NCBI GenBank assembly: GCA_947034895.1
Contig: OX344765.1
Coordinates: 3,415,001-3,479,000 of the forward strand
Direction: 5' to 3'
Length of the DNA: 64,000 nucleotides
From: Rhytidiadelphus loreus
Lineage: Eukaryota > Streptophyta > Bryopsida > Hypnales > Hylocomiaceae
The notes below the pieces were generated by a model. It searched no databases and was not told the origin of the DNA. It worked only from the letters and a program-made list of their open reading frames with translations. Each line of letters opens with the position of its first letter. Positions within the stretch are counted from its first letter, which is position 1. The position numbers and the translations under genes are program-made. Shown here piece by piece: positions 13,110 to 24,369 of this stretch.

Positions 13110-13560
13110 AATTGGAAACAGGGCAATTCGATCATACCCTGGTGCTGATTCAACGTAGAAATTATAGATTTGAAGGTGATTCAGTTGCAATTATCCCCAG
13201 TGGTGGACAACAGAGATTGGGTTCTAGAAGCGTACATGTGTGAGAAAACAGTTAAATTCAATCAAATTCTGATGTTGATTCGTCGCAACATCCATAGATT
13301 TGAAGTCACAACGTGCTGGACATCCACGGTCGCCCCACGATGCATTCCATCTGACTTCATGTGCCTGGCAGCAGTGAACACGTAGATTACAGTGAAAAAT
13401 CATAGATTTTGAGGAAACTAGTTCAACTCAACCAAAGTCCGACGAAGATCCGATGTCAAGCTCGTACATACAAAGGGTCTCGTGACTCGTGAGTGAGTGT
13501 ACCCCCCCCCAATTCCGAATCTCATTTCACAAAGACTTTCGTGCCTGCATCGTTGTCACA
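13110..13560 (+). repeat. TAGAT-monomer repeat, three-unit copy
   Basis: A, B and C monomers follow one another as in the 10.3-kb copy, with 'gatcataccctggtg', 'aatcaaattctgatg' and 'accaaagtccgacgaag' marking the three units. The leader seen in the 10.3-kb copy is absent. Confidence 0.6.
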
Positions 13561-13574
13561 GCCAAAATAAAAGT

Positions 13575-14160
13575 AAAGTAATTATTTTTTAATTTTAATT
13601 TTCAAATTCAGACAAAATTCAAAATTCAATAACTTTTACACCATAGGTCAAAACACCATTAAACAAAGCCCATGCACCCCTCCTCATAGAGCACTTTTTG
13701 ATGGTGGTTAGAAACCTCATTCTCTTAGGTGTTCTCTTGATTGTTTGTCCATTATTTGAAACGTTGATTATAATTTTTCATGTAGATTAATCTTGTAGAG
13801 TAATTTGTGGACTAATGATTTGACTAGTAGTACTGATTTCATTGAGGAAGGATAATCAAAGTAGAATAAGAAGGTTCAACTAAATTAGTTTGTACCTCTA
13901 AATGTTGCCATTGATACCTTAAATGAGTTTTTGTTTGTTTGTTTCTCTCTTTTGTTTTTATGTTTTTTTTGGTGACATCTCTTGAACTATGCATCCTTCA
14001 ACAATGTTCTTGATAAAGTTGGAAAGTTGTATGCAAGGAGGGGTGCATGGGCTTTGTTTTGTGGCGGTTGGACCTATGGTGTGAAAGTTATTGAATTTCA
14101 AAGTTGTTAGGAATTTTAAAAATATTTTGACTTTGACATTGACTATGGCAACGACACAAG
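13575..14160. repeat. Fold-back repeat following a TAGAT trimer
   Basis: The arm at 13575-13700 (aaagtaaagtaatt, then attcaataacttt, then gcccatgcacccctcc) is matched in inverted orientation by 14030-14150 (ggaggggtgcatgggc, then gaaagttattgaattt). About 300 bp of spacer separates the arms. The same arm follows the trimer at 18.6 kb. Confidence 0.65.
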
Positions 14161-16075
14161 GCTAAGATAATTTGATTTTAGATAGTTTGATTTTAGATTG
14201 CCAATATGCATTATTTTGCATTACTTACCATCCATGCTTTCTCCATTATAATAATGCTACAATACAGTTGGGCACAATAATATTTCAATTTGACTGTTAT
14301 GCCTTTCAAAAGAAATTGCATTATATAGAATTTTTTTTTCATTCCTTGATGCACAATTTAACTACTTTTGGACTTTGGGGGGAATTTTGGACTTTATCCA
14401 TTTGGAGATCTCCAGATGTCATAGATCTCTTAAGATCTAAATTCATTGTACATTGTCAATCCAAAATCTATATCATTCTTAGATTTATAACACATATAGG
14501 AGTCAAAATCTACAACTGTCAAATAATCTTTTACTAATTCTAGACACTCCAAAAGTCCAAAAGTAGTTAAATGTGGCATCTTGTCTTCCATAATTAACAT
14601 TCTATTTTTACAAAATCCGAATCAAGCATACCAAATTACAATTTTAATACCATAGCTTCAAAGTTAGTAGCTTAGGCAGCTTTATGCCCAATAATTAATT
14701 ATAGTGCCCAAGATAGTTAGGCAACCCCCAAAATTATTTTATTAAAATAGGTAAATTTAAAATACGATTAAAAAAAGGCACTAGTCATTCATCCAAGTTG
14801 TTAGTTGCATATAAATCTATTGTAATACTATTGTACTCATAATTGTTGTAACTCTTCATACACTATCTCATCATTATGTAAGTGTTGAGATATTAGAGTT
14901 GAAGTATGTAATTGTTGAGTAGTGTTACAATTGAATAAGTTTGAGATGCTAGCCATCCGAGTTGAATTTTTGTAAATTAATCAATCCTATACATAATATT
15001 TTTTGGGAGCAAACTTGGTTGGTATTTTCCATAAAACTTAGGCACCCTTCTAATTATTTATTTTTTGACCAAGTTGGTAGGAAGATATGAAAAAACTAAA
15101 TTCTAGTTCCTTGGAATCATTTTATGTAAAAGTCGTGGAAATTGAATGAAAAAAATTGGTGATAAATCTCTATTATAATTAGATTTTGCTATTTGTCCCT
15201 CGTGTGGTAATTAATTCAATACACTTAAGCATGACCATATAATGACTTTTCCATTATATAGTTAAGATATAGAGATACAAAATCCAAAATAGTTGAGATA
15301 TAGAGATAAATTTGACACCCTACCATCAAAATAACTATTGTGGGAACCACGAATCTTTTCTAGAATCTTTTCTAGAGATGCTTGTTGAAGAAAACATACA
15401 TTTGTGGATGGCTTTTACACATCTATCAATTATAATTAGAAAAATTCATCACTAATGATTCCAAACAAGTATCATAAGTATTAAATGGAAAAAATCACCA
15501 AAAATGGAATTTTGGTTTTCTGAAAGTAAAATTTGGTACGCTTGATTGGAATTGACTAAGAATTGAATGTTAATTACGCTAGACGGAAAATGAAGATTGC
15601 ATTCTCTATTATGATAAAAAATATTTGAATGGAAAACTAGGCAATTTGAAAGAGTAGGGGACTTGACTATATAGTTGACAATTCATTAAGATAGGAGGTT
15701 CTAAAAGTGCATAGGCTCTAAAATTGCCCACCTCTTCAATGTACACTACTTGTACATGTTTCTTCTTCATAGCCTTCAACAATGTAAAGACAATGTACAT
15801 TTGAGGAGGTGGCCAATTATAGAGCCCCATGCCATTTCAACTTCAAAATTTCATAACTAATTCTACAAAGGTCCCAAAAATATGAAACAACTAAGGTTAA
15901 ATGCCAATTCCACTTGTCATTTAAGGAAATTTTATTGAAAAACATTTCAAGAAGTGTCACTTCACCAAATTTTAGTTTCATCTCCTAAATGGGTGATTTA
16001 TGGACCTCCTACTTTAGGTGATTGCTTGTATATCAAAATGCGTTTCAACATCAAAAACTAGTAGCAAATTAAATA
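14161..16075. other. No gene; diverged repeat fragments
   Basis: Weak inverted repeats ('actacttttggacttt' near 14350 and its complement near 14550) and half of the 4.7-6.0 kb fold-back family (15170-15600) can be seen. The open frames here (121 codons at 14172 and 73 codons at 15609) lack recognisable domains. Confidence 0.5.
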
Positions 16076-16555
16076 AGGTAGCCGACCTCTTTCTAATCAC
16101 TTAAGCAATTCAACTTATTTGTCGTATGGGTATCGTGAGGGAAAAAATGTCCCCTTTTATAGAAATAAATTTTAGTTTGATTTCATATTTTTTTACATTT
16201 TTTACTCAAAAACAAAATTACCTTGAATATTTTTTTACATTTTTTACTCAAAAACAAGATTACCTTGAATATTTTTTTGTGAAGATTCCATTCAACCTAT
16301 TCTTGTTATATAGTCACCGTATTTTCAACCATAGTCTAATTACAAATGCAACCATGCTTCAATGTAGGTGATAATTGTGGCTTCCAATGTACATTTTATA
16401 TTCATTGTATGCTTTCAATGTACACCTCTCCAACATTTTGTGCTACATGAGTTGTCACCTAACCACGTGAGTTGTCACCTAAACCACAACTGATTGGAAA
16501 CATGACAATCTAACTAGCAAAAATGAGTAACTAATATGAAAGTGGTTGTCTACCT
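16076..16555. mobile_element. 480-bp TIR element (AGGTAGCC family)
   Basis: The left end AGGTAGCCGACCTCTTTC is matched by an imperfect inverted copy at the right end (gaaagtggttgtctacct). Flanking TA dinucleotides on both sides fit a TA target site. A second copy lies at 35411-35839 with the same internal segments, for example 'gcttcaatgtaggtgataatt'. It has no coding capacity, so it is a non-autonomous DNA transposon. Confidence 0.75.
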
Positions 16556-16895
16556 TAACCCTTGAGCGCCCCACAAGCCAAAATCAGGCCTCTCAATCTT
16601 GAAAGATTTCCTTGTTCGGCTATTATAATCTTTTCAACAGTATAGTCAAAAGATGTGTCCCTTTTCCTAAAGCTTCGGATCTATCTCCACTACCAATTGG
16701 TACGATCAGTTTATGTGGATCTCTTTTTAGGTTTAGGTGATAGTTTGATTGGAATGAGTTTAGAAGGGTCTAGATTTTAGTAAACACTTGTTGGGCGCTC
16801 AAGGGTTAAAGGTCCAAAAAATCACAGACCTTGTTGGATTAGATTCCAAATCCACACTTCTTCCAACGAAAATGTACAGGTCATTTATTCAAGTA
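16556..16895. other. No gene recognised
   Basis: A spacer between two TIR elements. I see nothing supported in it. Confidence 0.5.
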
Positions 16896-17215
16896 TGGGC
16901 AATTTCGTTAAAATGGCACCATTCCGCTATTTTGGCAGTTTTCACAGTTCAGACCGAGCGGTCTGAAATGTACAACTGTCTTAGATGTTTTAAATCTATA
17001 CCTTTTTTAGATTTCTGAAATCTACTCATATCTTAGATGTCACTTTAAAAATCCAAACCCTGAAATCTGAAATCTATATATGTCTTAGATCTCTGAAATC
17101 TATATAAACCAAAGATTTCTAAAATCTACATACGTACTAGATGTTACTTTTACAATTCAGAGTGGGCGATCTGAAAATGGCACATGGAATACCGCCATTT
17201 TAACGAAATTGCCCA
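16896..17215 (+). mobile_element. 320-bp TIR element (TGGGCAATTTCG family), copy 1
   Basis: The ends are TGGGCAATTTCGTTAAAAT and its exact complement, with the match continuing to about 22 bp. TA flanks both ends. The interior is built of repeated palindrome-like words (tagattt-ctgaaatct) and holds a perfect 7-bp-arm palindrome, cagaccgagcggtctg. A second copy of exactly the same length lies inverted at 21698-22017. No ORF of its own. Confidence 0.85.
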
Positions 17216-18124
17216 TAAGTCATTAAACTCACTCCAGAAGGCAATGAGCTCTGTAGAGATTGCGTACAAAGCAAAATTAGTGCGCAGCTGCATGTTGGAA
17301 CTTCAAAAAGACAACATTTGGTCTATTCATGATACTAACCACTTGTATTCTGGATCTGTACTGACTGGGCCTTTTTTCATGCAGCCCAGATAAACTCCTG
17401 CGTTTGGGAAAGCAGAGCAGCTAACTGATCTGCAAGCAAGATAAATCAACAAATTAGAAGCAATGAGCAACATTTTATGGAGGCAGGATCAATCAGCAGT
17501 CCACATAATGAAATCCCCACATTCATTCACTCATTGTAATGGCAACTTGTTAGGGAGTAAATTCTTGACATAATTTTGAATGTTGTTGTTTAGAATTCAT
17601 TGAAACATCTCCAAGAGATTGGATCCCATGATTGGTACCAGCTCGGGCTATGACAGCTTTTTAGAGCTTAATTTGTGCACTTGAATGTAAATCTCCATGA
17701 AATTTTCGGCGCTCTCAAGTTGACACACTTACCGCCTGTACTGTACAACGATCATTCTGATACAAAATGTATCTCCCATTTTCTAAGATTTAGATGTCTT
17801 ATCCAAATGACTATTCTCAGTTTGACAGTTATATGGGATTGAACAAATACATTTGGGATTGAAACAATGCAAGGAGTGATCGTCTACTCGTGTTCTCTTT
17901 TGTGGTACGCAGTCTGGGTGTCATTTTTGGAAATTCGTAAGCTCTTCATCTGCTCTGTAGAGATCGTTATTTTTCCATGAATTATCAAACCCTAATGAAG
18001 ATTGAACAGCTTGAGTGAAGTGTGATGCAGAGTCCGTAAATCGTCTATTCATTTGCTTGGCTTTTATCTGTGAGCTTTGTGTTTCATTGTCGGAAAGCTG
18101 TTAGTGGCGCCAACATCTGTTAAT
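17216..18124. other. No gene recognised
   Basis: This stretch is less AT-rich than its surroundings, but the only frame (17184-17393, 69 codons) overlaps the preceding transposon and shows no domain. Confidence 0.45.
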
Positions 18125-18760
18125 GTCGTAGATCGAGTTACAAAAGCGTAGACTTCCTAAGAAATAAGCCAATTCGATCATACCCTGGTGTCGATTCGAC
18201 GTACAATTTATAGATTTGAGGGGTTTGCGTGTTGGTTCAGTCATTCTCCAACAACAATGCACAACGGAGATTGGATTCTAGAAGCGTAGATGTACAAGAA
18301 TTCAGTTCAATTCAATCACATCCTGACGTTGATTCATTGCAACATTCATAGTTTTGAAGTCACAGCGCGCTGCACATCACTTCATGATGCATTCCATTTG
18401 ACTTCATCTGCCTAGCAACAATGAATCACATACATTACAATGAAAAAGCATAGATTTTGTGAAAAATAGTCCAATTCGATCAAAGTCTGACGAAGATCCG
18501 TTGTCAGGTTCGTTCGTAGATATAGAGGGTCTTGTGAGTGTGTTTATACCCCCTCCACAAATCCCCCTCCAATTTCACAAAGCTTTCATGCCTTGTGCCG
18601 TTGTCACAACCGTAATAAAAGTAAAGTAATTCTTTTCTAATTTTTAAATTTAGACAAAATTCAAAACTCAATAACTTTTATACTATAGGTCCAAATGTTA
18701 CAAAACAAAGCCCGTGCACCCCTCCTTGTAAAGTGCTTTCCAACGGTATTAAGAATGCGA
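18125..18760 (+). repeat. TAGAT-monomer repeat, three-unit copy with arm
   Basis: A, B and C monomers run about 18125-18590, followed directly by the fold-back arm (aaagtaaagtaatt to gcccgtgcacccctcc, 18615-18725). The arrangement is the same as at 13.1-13.7 kb, so trimer and arm form one larger unit. Confidence 0.6.
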
Positions 18761-18894
18761 CCGGGGGATGCACAATTCCGGAGATCTCACTGTAACAAAC
18801 AAAACAAAACAAACACTTTAATTTAAGGTATAGATAGATATGGATGGTCACATTTACAAACTAATGTTCTTCTCTTAGATTGAAGTGTTCTTTT

Positions 18895-19150
18895 TGTGTT
18901 AATCCTAATTGGGATTTTTAGGATTTGGAGGAAGTTCCTACGATTTTGAAGTTTATAATATTCTTTTGAACTTTTTTGAAAAATGAATGTATTAGCTTTG
19001 GGGGGATATAGTTTTTATTTCAATTTTGTGTATGAAAGAAAAAGTTATGCCTCCTCAATTCAAAATGCTCAAATTTGAGGAACAAAAATAAACAAAAAAG
19101 AACCACATGATTATGCATTTAGTGGTTTGGGAGTGAATTTTGATTAAAGA
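18895..19150 (+). repeat. Tail repeat 1, second copy
   Basis: Matches 11036-11285 in the same orientation and at a similar distance behind a TAGAT trimer. Confidence 0.55.
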
Positions 19151-20762
19151 AAAACAAAAAAACATAGTCATGAACCTTTAGAGATTAACCAACCAAGAAT
19201 TGTGAACAATAATATAAGACTCCTTTAGCTAATCCTTTAAGGGTTAAAACACCTTGGTCTACTTCAACTCCATATTTTGTAAAAAAAAATTCATTGTACA
19301 AGCACAAGAATGATGACAAAAGAAAATCAAAATTGACAATACAAAATCAAAGGACATAGCACAAGTCATGCAATACTCTAGCCATAGTCCAGAAGCTCCA
19401 TCAACAATGACAATGGAAATCCAATGGCACAACATTAGGGACATTGAGAAATACATTTGATTGCTTTGGACCAAAGGAGAAGAGGATTTGCATTGCCCAA
19501 AAGATAGGTTGCCCCTTTCAAAAGAGTTACCTTCTATGAACCTACTGATTTCCTTGTAAAATTCCAATTTTATTTAATGAGGTTATTAGAGACTTTATGA
19601 GAAATCAAATCCAAAATTGTTTCATAATTTTCCAACACTTGAGTGGTATTTTGTGAATTCTCAAAGTTGAAAGCATAGAGTACCTTCACATCCAACTAAG
19701 ACACTCATTAAACGGACACTTTTGAAGCACAAAATGCTTTTACTCCCTTTGATTGCTTCAAAGAACTCTTCAATTGATCCATCATTTACTCTTGAGAGCT
19801 TGTGTAAGTTTTGGATGAATGTAGGTGGCCATATAAGGCCTAAATGTAGATGGAAAAAAATGGAATTTGACACTTTGTGTTTGGCTACATGCCTACATGG
19901 CATGAGAGAAAATTTGATTGGGAAATGCAAGCCACAATTCCTAGTAGTATAGCCCATTGTTAAAATATGCACAAAATTTGTGAAATGGATGTGATAAAAA
20001 AGTCCTCATCAATGAACATGCAAATTCAATAATTCAAAATTTGATTGGAATCTTGTTGGTAGTTGAAGGACTATTATTCCCACACAAAGGCATCATAGTA
20101 CAATTGTTGTTGTTGTAGATTGACCATGTTCACATACAATGACATTCAACACTAAGTTGATGTTTGAAATGTTTGTATTTCATAAGCCATATCACAAGAA
20201 TAATTCATGAAATTTGTAAACAAATAAGCACAAGGGTTGTAATATATGAGGTATATATTGTACACATCTACAAAAAAATATGAAGCAAAATGTAGTCATA
20301 ATTCAAAATTAATGAACCTTTTTTTTTAAAGTCCTACACAAATTTTCTAATCTTCATTTTGAAAGATATAAAGATCCTAATAAATTTGGCAATAATTTGA
20401 ATTATCCTTGAATGTTTTGAAGATAAACTAAGAAAAAGTGAGTATCAAATATAGTTATACAAAATATGCTAGAAATATTTGAAAACTTCACAAAAAATAT
20501 ATATTCTAGGAAAGGAATTTCTATAGTGTAAGCAAAAATGTTCATGGCACTCTCCTTTTACTTACCCAAAATTCAAGGGTCTTTAGAAATTTTGAATAAT
20601 TATAAGTAGACTATGGTAATAAGCCCTAAATTTTAATTAAATATTCAATTTTTTGAATTTTGTAAAATTTCAAATTGATGTAGAAAGTTTTAGACTTTAT
20701 TGATTCCATTTCATTAATGTGTTCAAATTTAAAAAAAAGATCATTTCCATAGATGAAATTCA
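19151..20762. other. No gene recognised
   Basis: Overlapping open frames of about 100 codons on the minus strand and 76 codons on the plus strand (19259-19972) have no recognisable domain. The rest is AT-rich. Confidence 0.5.
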
Positions 20763-20879
20763 ATGCTGGAGGAGCAAGAGTTTATGGCCGCTTTGCAAGG
20801 CGGGATACCGGGAGAGGAAATCCGGGGGCACTGTTGTCCGCGGCATGCATTAGGGCGCCAACTCTCTACCCGAGCATAG
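20763..20879 (+). other. GC-rich island with a 38-codon open frame
   Basis: A sharply bounded GC-rich segment of about 120 bp lies inside AT-rich DNA. It reads without a stop from an ATG as a 38-residue peptide that starts MLEEQEFMAAL. I do not recognise it. It may be a captured exon fragment or a remnant of a transposon coding region. Confidence 0.35.
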
Positions 20880-21697
20880 AGTACAACCAACTATTTATCT
20901 TGCCAACATTCTTCTAATCCTACGTATCTTCCATCTTTACCCTCAACATGTTTTATTACAAATTCTCAAAGAAAAAGCCTCTTTTAGGATCTACGGATCA
21001 AGTTGAACTTCTTCTATAGAATGATTACTAATACACTTGAATGACATAGTCTTCTACAAATATGTGCAAAGGAATCTCAAAATAGAAATTGGTTGAAAAA
21101 TCTCAATTCTTCATCTTCTAATTGTCAATTAAAATCATTCATAAATCACTTTCATGCAGTTGTGACTACACATGGTAAATGTAGAAGGTTGTAGCAAAGG
21201 CAAAATACAACAAGGATAAACATTTACCTACCTTTTGCAATAGGGAGAGTCATTGTTGATGGGCTCCTTACACTCCCTCCTCCAACCCACTAAAACCTTG
21301 TGCATGTCAATCAAATGTATGTTGCCAAGTTCCCCAAACTTGTTGATGTTTTCTTATTTGGCCATGTTCATGACTACAAGTTTCCTAAACATGGTGAAAT
21401 CCAAATACACTCACCAAACTTCACTTTGAATGGCTCCTAAGGCCAATCACCTACACTGAAAAGGGGTATTAAAGGGACCAAAAAATTAAAGGGGCTTATT
21501 GTAGAAAATTGTAGATGTTTGAAACATGATGTACATCCACAAGACACTTCAGTAACTATTGACGTACAATAAAGGTAGATATTTATATGATGTGTAATGT
21601 CAATTAATTAGTATGGGTCCCCATTAAAAACCCTATTTAGTATAGTTAGTCATACACAAATTTTTGGAATTGCAATTAGAATCAATGAATTGTTATA
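20880..21697. other. No gene recognised
   Basis: No supported frame or repeat. Confidence 0.5.
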
Positions 21698-22017
21698 TGG
21701 GCAATTTCGTTAAAATTGCGGTATTCCATGTGCCATTTTCAGATCACCCGGTCTGAACTGTAAAAGTAACATCTAGTACATTTGTAGATTTTAGAAATCT
21801 TTGCTTTATATAGATTTCAGAGATCTAAGACATACATAGATTTCAGATTTCAGGATTTGGATTTTTAAAGTGACATCTAGGATATGAGTAGATTTCAGAA
21901 ATCTAGTAAAGGTATAGATTTAAAACATCTAAGACAGTTGTACATTTCAGACCGCCCGGTCTGAACTGTGAAAACTGCCAAAATAGTAGAATGGCGCCAT
22001 TTTAACGAAATTGCCCA
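21698..22017 (-). mobile_element. 320-bp TIR element (TGGGCAATTTCG family), copy 2
   Basis: This is an inverted copy of 16896-17215 with the same 320-bp length and the same perfect terminal repeats. The internal palindrome is present as cagaccgcccggtctg. The left flank is TA and the right flank TT, so the target duplication is imperfect here. Confidence 0.85.
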
Positions 22018-22139
22018 TTTATTCTACATTGATTGGTCAATAGGCAATTAGGCATGGGAGTTGGAGAACATTTGGGTGCATCTCTGATGTCCAAGGTAAA
22101 CCAACCCCTTTGCTCACCCCCCCAAGTCATTCTAGAGGT

Positions 22140-22560
22140 GCATGTAAAATAAAAGACCCCCTATTTTGTGCTTGATTAAATTATCTACATATTCTATCCA
22201 TCTAATTTAGGGCCTCTGATTGCAAATATGAATTCAAAATTTACAAATTTTATCATGCATGGCAAATACAAAATTTCAGTGTTTTCCCTCTGGGGACGAG
22301 CGAGGGGGTAGGTTCATCCCGGACACCGTGACAGCCAGGGTGAACTGACCCCCTCATTGCCCCGGACAGGGGTTATTGTGAAAAAAGCCTCCTAATTTTT
22401 GCTGTGATTTTTCTAATTTCTACACCTCCACTAGCTGATTAGGGGCCATTGATTGCAAATCTGAATTCAGAGTTTGCAAATTTTATCATCCGATTGCAAA
22501 TAAAAAATTCCACAGTGTTTTCCCCAGGGGTAAAACGGGGGCAACGAGGGGCCCACTGTG
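22140..22560 (+). repeat. Two-copy tandem repeat, unit about 235 bp
   Basis: The segments at about 22146-22290 and 22377-22525 share 'attgcaaat(a/c)tgaattca', 'caaattttatcat' and 'agtgttttccc'. They read as an old tandem duplication, each unit ending in a GC-rich stretch with runs of C or G. Confidence 0.55.
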
Positions 22561-22594
22561 ACCACCCCAAATGAAATCTGATAGAAAACCGTTT

Positions 22595-22825
22595 GCAGAT
22601 TTCTGATTTCACTCACAAGTCCCTCTGTATCTACGAATCATCCATCAAATCGTCGTCAGGCTTGGTTCGAATTGAACTATTTTCCACAAAATCTACGCTT
22701 TTGAGTCCCAGTCTACGAATTTCAAAAGCACGGTGGGCGTGAACTGAAGGCAGGTGGAAAGGCACGAGGCGCGAGCGGGTGAGGAATTGCACTGCTATCC
22801 ATTTGAATTGTACATTTGTAGTTAT
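22595..22825 (-). repeat. TAGAT-monomer repeat, inverted partial copy
   Basis: The reverse complement of this segment matches about 1395-1660: gattcatagatatagagg, gcgtagattt, the 'cacgcccaccgtgctttt' segment and 'cctttccacctgcc'. It is the only minus-strand copy in the window. Confidence 0.65.
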
Positions 22826-23512
22826 TATTCGTAAGATGCTGGAAGCAATGCTTAACAGTGAAGCTGTTGATGATATATATACGGTTAGTGCTTACTGCTT
22901 TATATACTGTATGCCTGCAATTTGGCACATACTACTAATCAAATGTTGGTAGTCGATTGTTTGGATTCGTCATCATTTTCCTGCTTTGGCTGGACTATTC
23001 AAATGGACCTCTTTATATAACCTGTGCTGTGAAAGCCAAAGAGGCTGGGCGTTTAGACCAGATGTGTGAACTAAATACCTGTACAATTAGAACTCGCATG
23101 TTCTGTCACACCAAGCAAAATATTCGATACAAGTCCTCCTGTCAGCTTGAAATTCAATATAATAAATTTTTTAACCAAGGTTATAATTGACTTGCACGTG
23201 GACAGTGTGATTGCTCTATCAATCTATGGGCTCTCATCAGCAGCGATCTCGGAAGTGGCTAAATTTCGCCCATTTTCTACCAAAATTTCAAGTGTGCTAA
23301 ATGTACATGGGAGGAAATCCCCCCAAAATGAGGATTTGAGCAAGTTTACAGAGCTCGTTCACAGAAAAGTAATCATTTCTTTCTGTCATCCGATGTCGCG
23401 CTCGCAGTCATCCACTACGTCACTTGCTCGTGGTGGCAAATCATCACCCTGAGCCGTCGATTTTTCGCCACGCCAGCTCCTGCACAACCGTACGATTAGC
23501 AAGCGGTGGTCC
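22826..23512. other. No gene recognised
   Basis: Open frames of 77 and 101 codons at 22957-23452 have no recognisable domain. Base composition rises towards the next locus, so part of this may be its upstream region. Confidence 0.4.
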
Positions 23513-23527
23513 CTTAGGGTTTAGGGT
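23513..23527. promoter_or_regulatory. Telobox-like double TTTAGGG motif
   Basis: The sequence ttagggtttagggtt is a tandem plant telobox. Such motifs are common near the 5' ends of plant genes (established knowledge). It lies about 850 bp before the first confident codons of the transposase-like locus, so it could belong to its promoter or leader. That link is inference. Confidence 0.45.
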
Positions 23528-23989
23528 TCAGGGAGGGCATTAGCATTACCAGCTCCTTGCCTTACCTGATTTTTAGCAGCCGTAATCGTGCTTACCTCCA
23601 TAATTCTCTGTTGTTGTCGTGGTGCGATCTGGGGTCGCTGGTGCTGGTCTACTCACTCTGCTGGACTGATGTTTTTTGAGATTGGTGCCTTCAATTTTGG
23701 AGGGATTTGGAATTTGGATTCCAATGCTGCAACGTTACTTCCAATGCTGCAGACTTACAGTTCCAGAATGAAGAAGCGCCGTCGTTCCAATTTCGAAATC
23801 GTGAGCGCCACTTCCTGAAAGTTGTTGAATTCAATGTTATCAGTGATGCTATCTCTTGCATTCAGTGCCTGGAGGAAATGGAGGCTCTAATTGAATTCAG
23901 ATTGAAAGGTTCATTGGACGTTGAAGTGGACGTTGGGTCATTGGCAATTCAGAAACTGGAAAGGGAAGTTTCTTCAGTGCTGTTGCATT

Positions 23990-24280
23990 CTTCATCTCAT
24001 TTGCTATTAAAGACCATGCTTTCGATGTTGTGGTCACTTGCAGTTGCTGCACTCATACTTGCTCTTGCTTTCGACGTTGTGGTCACTTGCATTTGCTGCA
24101 CTCATACTGCTCTTGCTTGTTTGATTCATTGTGGTCACCTGCATTTGCTGCACTCATACTGCTCTTGCTTTCGACGTTGTGGTCACTTGCATTTGTTGCA
24201 CTCATACTACTCTTGCTTTTGACATTGTAGTCACTTGCATTTGCTGCACTCGTACTTGCTCTTGCTTGTTTGATTCGTTT
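23990..24280 (-). repeat. Minisatellite, unit about 48 bp, five copies
   Basis: The word ggtcac(t/c)tgcatttgctgca recurs at 24032, 24081, 24133, 24181 and 24229, giving spacings of 49, 52, 48 and 48 bp. Read on the minus strand the units form a partly open frame with a 16-residue repeat containing SAANASDHN. There is no evidence that this is translated. It lies just upstream of the transposase-like reading frame. Confidence 0.7.
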
Positions 24281-24369
24281 CTGAATACGCTTGCTTAATC
24301 TTGGCATTGGAGTTTTTTTTGCAATTCTTGGGGACTTGGGGTGCAGGGATCAGGGCGATGGCTCCCTGA

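Noticed and set aside
23707..24222. 171-codon plus-strand frame upstream of the transposase-like gene
   Set aside because: Its C-terminal third is only a translation of the 48-bp minisatellite and the rest has no domain. I could not connect it to the transposase frame by a convincing splice pair.
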